Below, in pieces: positions 50,996 to 60,800 of a stretch of 64,000 nt of DNA. Each line of letters opens with the position of its first letter. Position 1 is the stretch's first letter. The notes under the pieces are model-generated. The model had not been told where the DNA came from. It worked only from the letters and a program-made list of their open reading frames with translations, and did not search any database. A program made the translations under genes and the position numbers. Source of the stretch: Rhodeus uyekii (lineage: Eukaryota > Chordata > Actinopteri > Cypriniformes > Acheilognathidae); NCBI GenBank assembly GCA_037043235.1, contig JAWRVZ010000054.1, positions 1,225,001 through 1,289,000 of the forward strand, read 5' to 3'.

Positions 50996-51525
50996 ATGGC
51001 AAACAAACAGGAGTTGAGTGGAGACCCTCAGACAAAACAAGGGCCCCAGGAAGAAGAAGAGCGGCCCTCAACATCAGGAGCCCCACAAAGTACTGACACA
51101 CACACACAGTCACACACTTACACTCTCTCTTACCGGTACACACACTTATACTCTCTCACTCTCACATACATACACACACACACAAGCTCACACACACTCA
51201 CTTACTCTCACTCACACACACACTCACAAACACTCGCTCTCACACACACTCAAGCTCACTCACTCACATGTAAACACACACACACTCAATCACTCTTACA
51301 AACACACACACAAACACTCTCTCTCATACACACTCTCTCACACACACTCACTGATGTATGCATTATTTTTAACAACTTGCAAAGATTATTCTTTCAAGCA
51401 GACACATTAATTTTTATGAATTTAGTATATGAGATCGTTAGTGAGATTAGTGAATGCTTTTCTCTGTCTTTTGTTAAACAGCTGGTTTAACTCCAGAAGA
51501 TCCCAGCATGGATGGTTTATTGTAA
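50996..51525 (+). CDS. Possible two-exon small protein (45 residues), unknown
   Basis: Exon A runs from ATG 50996 to about 51087 and encodes MANKQELSGDPQ, then a Gln/Glu-rich stretch and RPSTSGAPQ. Exon B starts after a good acceptor (CTTTTGTTAAACAG) at 51481 and encodes GLTPEDPSMDGLL before TAA. Joining at the phase-1 AAA/GTACTG donor gives 45 acidic, disordered-looking residues with no domain I recognise. The donor is weak and the intron is mostly a CA microsatellite. A CpG-rich patch lies upstream. It may be a real micropeptide gene, the 5' end of a larger gene, or chance. Confidence 0.3.
51097..51352 (+). repeat. CA/CTCA microsatellite
   Basis: Interrupted CACA and CTCA runs lie inside the putative intron of the small gene. 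Long His/Thr/Ser reading frames across it are artefacts of the repeat. Confidence 0.95.
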
Positions 51526-52129
51526 TAGCGTGCCGAATCGCGTTTGAGGATCATATGTTTGTTCTGAGCATTTTATTTCGTCAGCGAGACCCAGTGTAAT
51601 GAAGAGTACACATAGAAACTAGTTGACAGATGAATCAACGGCTGTATTGAATCTGACAGACACAAAACGGAAGTAAATGATTTCACAGTGCTTCGTTTTA
51701 AAATTAGTTTCATATGGATAATGTTTTGAAAACACTAATTAATAATTTGCAATAATGAGTTACCATTGATACCGTTTCCTCTGCAATGACGTTATACGAG
51801 CATAACAGCCGAGATTTACTGAAAAACCTTTAAGGAGCCGCGCCTTAATCACGGATCAGACTCTCAGAATGAAGGCTGTAAAAATGGCTTTTCTCAATAT
51901 ATTTTAGTTTAGTTTATTCTAAGTGTACCTCAAGGAACATTTATAATTATGCTATTATCTAATCTATCACTAAATATAGGGAATCTACCGTAACTCTTTA
52001 TATCTGAAAGGTGATAACCAATATTTTGATATCCAAATTTAATATACTTTTTGAGTGCCTGAATCCACAATCAAAAGTCTCTGCATTAAATGCACATCTC
52101 AAACACACATTATGATGTTCTGATTTATG

Positions 52130-52360
52130 CAGTTTATTGTAGTTTATAGGACAGGCTTGAGCTGCACATGTTGCTCTGAACTGCGTTTTCCTTTTTGAAC
52201 TGATTCCAATCATATTTCAATCAATTCAATCCATCATGATGAACATCTGAAGCGTCTCAGTGGAAGGAAATAATACATTATTTATCAGACCGATAACAAT
52301 AATATAACATATATATATATATAATGGCCGATATATATCGTGCACCTTAATTTTAATATG
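52130..52360 (-). repeat. Dispersed repeat, inverted partner of 11.9-12.1 kb
   Basis: Complement of the stretch at 11897-12110, with an ATATAT microsatellite in place of part of the end. It lies upstream of the LOTUS promoter. Confidence 0.75.
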
Positions 52361-52640
52361 CATTTATGTAATTAATCATATCAGCCTTCCGAAAGTTGCT
52401 GTGAATTAAAGCATCTCCTGAATGACAAATGAGTAACACAATTTTAAAAATCCTCTGTTTTTATTGCATGCTGAAGATTAAGTAACCAGTTGAAATGACC
52501 TGCCTTTATTTTCCTCACTGTCCCTTTAACTGGCAAGCAGTGAAGTGTCATGTTTCAGGAAATGTGATCAGCTGGAGCTCAGGATCACGTGACTTCTCTC
52601 ATAACAGAGAGCTTTAGATCAGCTGAGGAAGAGAGAACAG

Positions 52641-52652
52641 GAAAACGAAACC
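52641..52652 (+). promoter_or_regulatory. Interferon-stimulated response element-like site
   Basis: GAAAACGAAACC matches the IRF/ISRE consensus GAAANNGAAACC exactly. It lies about 240 bases upstream of a TATA box for the LOTUS gene. A single short match can occur by chance, but its position in a promoter is suggestive. A weaker related motif on the other strand (AGTTTTGTTTCTC) lies about 30-50 bases upstream of the TATA box. Confidence 0.45.
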
Positions 52653-52881
52653 TACGGCTGAAGCTCATGCCGTCATCAGTCATTCCTCACAAACACAATA
52701 CGTGTGTTGATATGGTTGCAGTCGCACTGCGTTTTAAGCATCTCTCACGCATGTTTCAAACAGTCAGGTAGGATCTTTATCAAGACGGTTGCCTTGTTTT
52801 ATAGAAATGAGAGCAGGCAATCGCATGACTTTCAGTTTTGTTTCTCGTGATGCAGTGCATATTTATGAAGGGAGAGTCTAG

Positions 52882-52887
52882 TATAAA
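52882..52887 (+). promoter_or_regulatory. TATA box of the LOTUS-domain gene
   Basis: TATAAA sits about 30 bases before an initiator-like CATTCAG. A good splice donor (GGTAAGA, exon ending near 52945) follows, which would make a non-coding first exon of about 35 bases. The exon joins the acceptor at 54613, just before the ATG. Confidence 0.5.
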
Positions 52888-53299
52888 GCAGAACACAGAG
52901 CATTACTCATTCAGTTTGATGTCTTTCTCCGAGCACAAACACAGGGTAAGACCTATGCTGTTCTGTTTTTTAATTACTTGACAGTGTTAGCAGGTTTATT
53001 TGATCACACATGATCACAGATAGTGGTAGAATGAGGAATATTTATAAACATTTACTCCAAATTATTTTGTGAAATGGCTCGTGAACTCATTCCTGATTAA
53101 TTTGATATATAGCTTGGCAATTTTATAAACAGCATTATGTCGTTTATTGTGTTAAGAGTTTATTTTTATCGTCTGAGGAAACGTCAATGATTATTTAACT
53201 TGCAAAGGAATTTGATTTGTTTTTATCAGTGCTGACTTTGTCTCATAAGGATTTGATATTAGAAATATATTGTACAGATAAACGACACATGAATATTTA

Positions 53300-54556
53300 C
53301 AGTGGTGTGAAAAAGTGTTTGCCCCCTTCCTGATTTCTCATTTTTTTGCATGTTTGTCACACTTAAATGTTTCAGATCATCAAACAAATTTAAGTATTAG
53401 TCAAAGATAACACAAGTAAACACAAAATGCAGTTTTTAAATGAAAGTTGTTATTACAGTGGAGTTCACTTATCTCGACCTCGGTTAACTCGCCAACCCTT
53501 CAAAATGCAAGCCTTCATGCCCTGTGTGATAAAGTGTTCCCCCCTAAATCTAATAACTGGTTGGTCTTTAGCAGCAACAACTGCAACCAACGTTTGCGAT
53601 TAACTTGCAACGAGTCTTTTACAGCTGTGGAGGAATTCAACTTCTTAAGAGGTTCGTCTCACTCACTCATCTTTACAGAATTGTTGTAATTGAGCAGCAT
53701 TAAAGGGTTTTCCAGCTTGAACTGCCTCTGTAAGGTCATCAGCATCTCAATATGATTCAGGTCAGGACTTTGATTAGGCCACTCCAAAGTCCAAAGTCTT
53801 CATTTAGTGTTTCTTCAGTCATTCAGAGATGGACTTGCTGGTGTGTTTTGGATCATTGTTCTGCTGCAGAACCCAAATTCCCTTCAGCTTGAATCATGAA
53901 CAGATGTCCGGATCTCCTTCAGATTTTTTTGGTAGACAGCAGAATTCATCCATTTATCACAGCAAGTCTTCCGGATCCTGAAGCAGCAAAACAGCCCCAG
54001 ACCATTACACTACCACCACCATATTTACTGTTGCTATGATGTTCCTTTTCTGAAATGCGATGTTACTTTTACACCAGATGTAATGAGACACACCTTCCAT
54101 GGTGGTCTGGGGGTAAAATGAAGACTTTGGACTTTGGAGTGGCCTAATCAAAGTCCTGACCTGAATCATATTGAGATGCTGATGACCTTAAAAAGGCAGT
54201 TCATGCTGGAAAACCCTTTAATGCTGCTGAATTACAACAATTCTGCAAAGATGAATGGGACAAAATTCCTCCACAGCTGTAAAAGACTCATTGCAAGTTA
54301 ATCGCAAACGTTGATTGCAGTTGTTGCTGTTAAAGACCAACCAGTTATTAGATTTAGTGGAGAAACACTTTCACACCGGATCATGAAGGCTTGGATTTTG
54401 TTTTCCCTTAATAATAACAACCTTTTAAAAACTGCATTATGTGTTTACTTGTTATCTTTGACTAATATTTAAATTAGCTTGATAATCTGAAAGTGTGACA
54501 AAACATGCAAAACATTAAGAAATCTGGAAGGGGGTGAACACTTTTTCACACCACTG
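53300..54556. mobile_element. Palindromic Tc1/mariner-like element in LOTUS intron 1
   Basis: Ends are inverted (CAGTGGTGTGAAAAAGTGTT and its complement ending in CACCACTG). The inverted similarity extends for several hundred bases, so each arm carries the same 3' transposase remnant facing the other (TGGCCTAATCAAAGTCCTGA, the SPDLNPIE region). No intact transposase remains. This looks like a fold-back built from two transposon 3' halves. Confidence 0.8.
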
Positions 54557-54613
54557 AATTTAGTTCTAAACTATTTATACTCTCAATAATGTTTGTTTTT
54601 TTGTTTGTTACAG

Positions 54614-54856
54614 ATATAAAAATGGATGACGGTCCTAAGAATGCAATCTGTAAGAAAGTTATCAAGACTGTGAAGAAACACCCTCAAGGGATTCGTCTTG
54701 ATAAATTAGCAGAGATCTTTGCTCAAAGCCATAAACAAGTCCTTTTGCCAGATGAACTCGGTTTCCCTTCAATGGAAGCTTTTGTGGCTTTCCTTAGCAA
54801 GGATCTCACGGTGGAAGATGGTGTGATCTTTCACGAGAAAACCAGAGTTCTTACAG
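54614..54856 (+). CDS. LOTUS domain 1 exon
   Basis: ATG at 54622 (MDDGPKNAICKKVIKT). The winged-helix pattern is KKHPQGIRLDKLAEIF, then LGFPSMEAFVAFL and a final VEDGVIFHEK strand, as in OST-HTH domains. The exon ends in phase 1 before GTAATG. The exon lies only about 60 bases after the Tc1-like palindrome. Confidence 0.85.
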
Positions 54857-57800
54857 GTAATGACTTCACAAAACACCACTTCTTGTCACGGTTCTGTCAG
54901 GTTCAGTTCCGTTTCTAGTGACAGAGCCGTGGCACTGCTCCTCCTTCTGTGTCTCATTAGCGTCTGCCCCGCCTTCTCGTTTCCCGTAATCATTCCCAGC
55001 TGTCTCTGATCACTCCTCCTCTCATGTGTCCTATATAGTTCCCTCAGTGTTTGCTGTCTGGTGTGGCGTCATTGTCATTCATGTCTTTGTTTCGTGGTCC
55101 TGCTAGTCTGTTGCCTGATGTCTGACTGCCCGTTCTACCCGGTTGATTCTTTGTGTTCAGTTTCTCAGGTTATGTTTTCCCCATCGTGGGTTTTTCTCTG
55201 TATTTTGTCTTTTTGTTATTTAAATAAATATAATTCTCCCCTGTATTTGAGTCCTCCGTCTCCCGATCGTGACAGAATGACGCCACCCCAGACAGCAAAC
55301 ACTGAGGGAACTATATAGGACACATGAGAGGAGGAGTGATCAGAGACAGTTGGGAATGATTACGGGAAACGAGAAGGTGGGGCAGACGCTAATGAGACAC
55401 AGACACAGGAGGAGGAGCAGTGCCACGGCTCTGTCACTAGAAACGGAACTGAACCTGACAGAACCGTGACACTTCTAGATCAACAAACTCCATAACCGTC
55501 GCTTGGAAATTGCAGTTTTGCAAAGGATAATTTCTCAAACAGATTAAACCTATAAAAAAAACTAAAGTAGTGGATTTGTTCTAAATAATGAAGTCATGAA
55601 TACACATCATCCAGGCACTTACATGGATGCATATTCATGTTTATGTTACACAGAGAAACGTCATCAATATGTTTTATGTGTTTGTACCCTTTTCAGAGCT
55701 GTGTGTATTTATTACCAAATTAAACCGAGTAGGTGGTTGATTCTCCGGTTGTGATGATCTTCAAACATCTTGCATTATCCTGACAATTCTAATATATATT
55801 TTACAGGTGAAGAGTTTGAAAAGAAATGCAGAGATGTTGTGGAGTTGGTAAAAAGCCACCAGGAAGGCATTCCTCTTTCAGAACTAGCCGTGTATTATAA
55901 AAGGGCGTATATGAGACCCATAAGAAAGAAACAACTAGGGTTTTCATCAATAGCAGATTTCATTGACTCTCTCAACCAAGAGCTGTATGTGGAAAACAGC
56001 CACATCTTCTACAGAAATGACATACCTGAAGCTTCAACATTGACAGGTAATTTGTCAACTTGCATGTCTCAAATAAATAAATACAGTAATACCTTGAGAT
56101 ATGAGTGTCCCGACATACGAGTATTCTGAGATACGAGCAAGCCTTCCAGACAATTTTTGCTTTGAGATATGAGTAAATATTTGCGATACGAGGAGCTTAC
56201 AGACGTTGACGCTAGCAGCACTCGGAGCAGCTCAAGCGCCTCATTTATGGGGTAATTGCATATGATCTCCACTAGAGGCAGCTTGGTTTTACAGCGGGGG
56301 TTACCGGGGCAACGAGTGATTCATGAGTATTAAGCTGGGAGCAGCACGAGTTATGAGTGTTCAATAATAATAAATATGAGCTTCTGAAGCACATTATTGT
56401 GTGACACATGCCGTCATTAGCTGCTACTGTATCGTCTGTCTCGAAGGCAGGAACCCATAATTAAAACCATATTTTATTTTAAATCTTTATCACAGGAATC
56501 CATATATACTATGATTTTGTGTGTGTGTGTGTGTCTATAGCAATTAAAACATGTTTTTTCCATTGTTATTAGCACTAATAAGGGAGTTTTTTAGGCAGGA
56601 ACAGATAAAACATTTTTCTGTCATTTCTTTTTTGAAAAAATGATTTGAGATACGAGCAACTCGAGTTACGAGCTCGTCCTGGAACGGATTATGCTCGTAT
56701 CTCAATTTATTACTATACAATAAATGGAAGGGTTCTGTCATTCGCTCTCATGGCTTCTCATATATGTCTTTTTATGGTTTTCTCAGAACACATGCACATC
56801 AGTGATGAGTCTAAAGCCGTTGTGGAGCTGGTTAAGGAAAATCCAAGAGGCATTCCTCTTAAGAAGTTGTCTATATTCTTCAGTCAGAAATATCGACGTA
56901 ACCTGACCGTGTCAGATCTTGGCTTTAGCTCAATCGCTTCCTTCATTGATTCTCTAAGCGATGAGCTTTTGGTGGAGAAACAGAGAATCTTTCATAAGAA
57001 TCACAGAGGAGCATCTGCAATCCCAACATCTGCAATCCCACCAACACCGAACAATCATTCAACACCTGCTAACCCAACCCCGAAAGCAAGTCATTTGGGA
57101 GCTGACTTTGCTCAGACAGGCAGTGAAATGATGCAAGAGGATCTGATAGATAAAGTTAACGAGGTTATAAGAAAGTATCCAGCCGCAAGCAATTCCATTA
57201 GTGATCTGCAGAAAGGCTACTCCCTCTTATTTGGGTCAACGCTGCCATTAAAAACCTACTCCTCTTGTCCAGTGCTTGATAATAAACAAGCGGGAGCAAA
57301 GTGCCTTGAAAGTAAGAGTAAATACAGTTCCATAGACCCGTAAGTAAACTTGTCCTTGTTCTTAAGTCTTTAAAAAACACACTGTTTATTCTTGTAGAGC
57401 CTCAACACAAGATTGATGAGGAACCAAAGACGGTTCAGTCCAAACCAGTGGTAGATGAACAAGTGGTCTGGTCCAAAACTGGTTTAACGGTCATGGCAAC
57501 CCCTGGCAATCTGTCCACTAGCGACTTCCCAGCTCTTGGTTCCAAGATGACTCCCAATACCATAGAGAAGAAGCTAAAGGAGGGAAGAGGGCCTGTGTTC
57601 AATGAGTCATTCTACAGTCAGATCAGGGAGGTGCATGGTGCGAACATGAGGGCGGCAGAAGCCTTGCTGGAAGATCAAGACAGTCCTGGGAGGCGGAGGA
57701 AGGCCGTGAGCGTAGACGATGTGAACAGTCTGGCAGAGGACGTCATGAGAGCGCTTGCGGGCGAAGGAGAGCATGTGACCATCGACAGGGTCTGTGTCTT

Positions 57801-60800
57801 GTGTCCTATCTTCTGCTCATCCCCCATGTGAATGCCATGACTCATTTGTTGTTTTCCTTAGGTAATAAGCAGAGTCTGTTCACTTCTGCAAGTGCCTACA
57901 TTAAAACATTTGAACATGGATCCTCGTCGGCATCTCCCGGCAGTGCAGGACCTTCAGCGCACCGTCAAGGAGCTCAATATGTACATTGAGGTACGAGTCT
58001 AGGTTTGGGATGAGTGTTTGGTGTCTTGAGAGTGTACGTGATGTGTTTGTTTCTGCGTCAGTCAGTGGAGGCGGTGTCTTCCATCTGCACTCTTTACGAG
58101 CTGGGACAGGCTCTGGCCAACTTGAAGAACAAGAAGCGCTTTGAAGAACTGCATCTCGGGCCTCTCTGCAAGATCCCGCTTATTCATCGGATGTTCAGAA
58201 TAGATCCTAATACTAAAGACGATGATGTACATCAGATTGCAACTGTGGACATTCTTAGGGTGAGTCCGGGTCAACATCCTCGACACAAGGAGTTGTTTTC
58301 ATTTACGTGAGTCGCTCTTGCTCATTTTACTCTGTGGTTTTCTGCTTGCTTTAGAGCCTCAGAATGTTCCGGAGAAGCAACAAGACGCCTCGAGTTGACC
58401 TTGCTGTATTCCTGAAGCACCTTGCAGACCAGTATAGCTGCGAGTCGCCGTATGAACTCGGCATTAGAATCCAGAGTCTCGGGTTGCCCATTTCGGTAAG
58501 ATTCTCCATTGTTCTTGCCATATTTTTTGGGGTCTGATTGGGGGTCCCAAAATATCAGATTGAGGGTTCAGTCTACAAAGCATTGAAAATACCTTCTTCA
58601 GCAATTTTCCTAAACTCTGGAGCTACATGATTACCTGTGTGTCAAACAGTAGAGAGCAGCGCTTGCAACATTAAGGTCATGGGTTCGATTCCCAGGGAAA
58701 GCAAGAACTGATTAGAATGTCAATGTGTTTCTTGAATGCGATGATAAAAGTGTCTGATAAATGCGTAAATGTAAATGTAGAGCACAACAGTTTTGCAGTT
58801 CCATTTCCATTCATGCATTTATCAGGTGCTTTTATCCAAAGTAACTTGTATTGCATTCAAGAAACACATTGACATTCTAATCAGTTCTTGCTTTCTCTGG
58901 GAATCGAACCCATGAGCTTGATGTTGCAAGTGCTGCTCTCTACTGTTTGAGAAAGCCCTGAAACACAACCAAACACAGGCTGTTTTTTAAACACAGCCGA
59001 CTTTTTAATGTTTGAAATGTTGCCGTTTGTTGGGTCAGTACGCAAATACACTTGATCATCTGCATTAATGTTTCAATCTGTGTTCCTAGACGTTGAATAA
59101 GGCATCGGCTACTGAGTATTGCCACATGGACAAGGCCAAAGAAGCCATTCAGAGGGAGATTCAGGAGGAGGTGGATGCCAAAATGTTTAAGATCAAGAAG
59201 AGCCTGCTGGATCCCACTCAAGGACCGGCGATCTACTCCCAGATTGGCAACTCTGAGCTTAGGAAGAAATATGCCAATATGGCTGCCGCAGATGCAGTAC
59301 TGGAAGTCTTCATCAACTCTGAAGGCATCTTCAGTAAAAGTATGACGAAGGTGAGCAGCTTGGCGGCGTGAAAGCTGGTTTTTCTTGTGGTTTGGATATT
59401 TGATGTCTCCTAACAGCAGTGGAACCGCCCAGGTTGTTGTTTTTCATGGGTGGCGTCTTACTAAGTTACTCGAGCAATTGCCTCTAACTAGAGAGTTTTC
59501 CAAAGCGCCTAACAGTGTTGCAGCACTTCAGACCGAATTATAGTTTTAGTGCTAAAACTCTGACACAATAACCAAGCATTTTCTAACAAGTGTGAGTTTA
59601 CATCTTGCATTTCTGCTTTATTTCTGCCACAGTATGCAAAAAAAAGCTAATTTATCATCTTACTATTCAGACTTTTTTCTTGCAATTGCAAATTTAAATT
59701 TCACAATGCCGAAACAAGCTTCTGTATGATTTGCACCCTGTAAAAAATCAACATGCAAAAAATAAGAAAATAAAACAAATTAATTAAAAAAAAAGATCTG
59801 ATCTGCCAACGGGGTGAGAAAATTCAGCTTGATAAGATATTCAAACAAGACAGAAAACTTTCAACAGAAAAAGAAAAAGTTCAAATTTAGATATTATAAC
59901 TGGATTCAAGCAGGATAGATGTCTTGAAACCAATACAAAAATAGTCAAATCAAGCATTTTCTTTTATTTATTTTTAAATGTGTGGTTTTAAATAAATGTA
60001 AAATACATTGAAAGTAATATTAAATAAATCTTGATAGAATGTGCAAACATTGTTTTCAAAAAATAAGAATCATTTTGCTCTTAAAATAGGAAAATGTGTC
60101 TTGAAATTTCTGATTTCAGGATGAACTGAGAAAATATACCGTCACTATAAAGACATCCTTCATTCATTTAAAGAATCACCAGAATTGGCAATTGTTTCTA
60201 AGAAAATTCCAGTTATATTTTCTCGAAACAAGCAAAATAATCTTTTACTTTTAGTTCTATGCTTTTTTTAATTTATCTGAGAAGGGAAAAACAAGATTTA
60301 TTGCCTTATTTCAAGATTTTTGGATTTTTTTGCATGTGCAAACACAATATATCAGTATAGTTTTGTTTGGAACGAAGCTTGGAATAATTCTTACACCTAA
60401 TGAGATTCTTAAAGTGATAGTTCAACCCAAAATTAAAGTTCTGTCATCGTTTACTCTCTCGTTTTGTTCCCAATTCGTAATACGCACTTCCCACTTCACA
60501 ACACAAAAAGAGAGTTATTTTACTTGCAATGAACCAGGACTGAAACTTTCAAGCATCAAAAAGTGTGTGGATTATGTAGAATTATAATTTTTATTGAACT
60601 ATTCCTTTAAATAGTCTCTTATTTTATGCTGCACTCTTGGTAATTGCAGTGGTAATTCCTTTTAGCGGTTTCAGGATGCAAATGGGTTAGAGAGGGATCA
60701 GTTGCTCTCTTCGTTAATGTGATGTCTCGCTCATCATCGGCTAATCCCACCCAGAATTTGCATCATAACCATTGAGTCTTTATGGTCCTCATACAGTTGC

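Noticed and set aside
55061..55318. 85-codon cysteine-rich frame
   Set aside because: It lies inside the loop and arm of the fold-back MITE at 54.88-55.47 kb.
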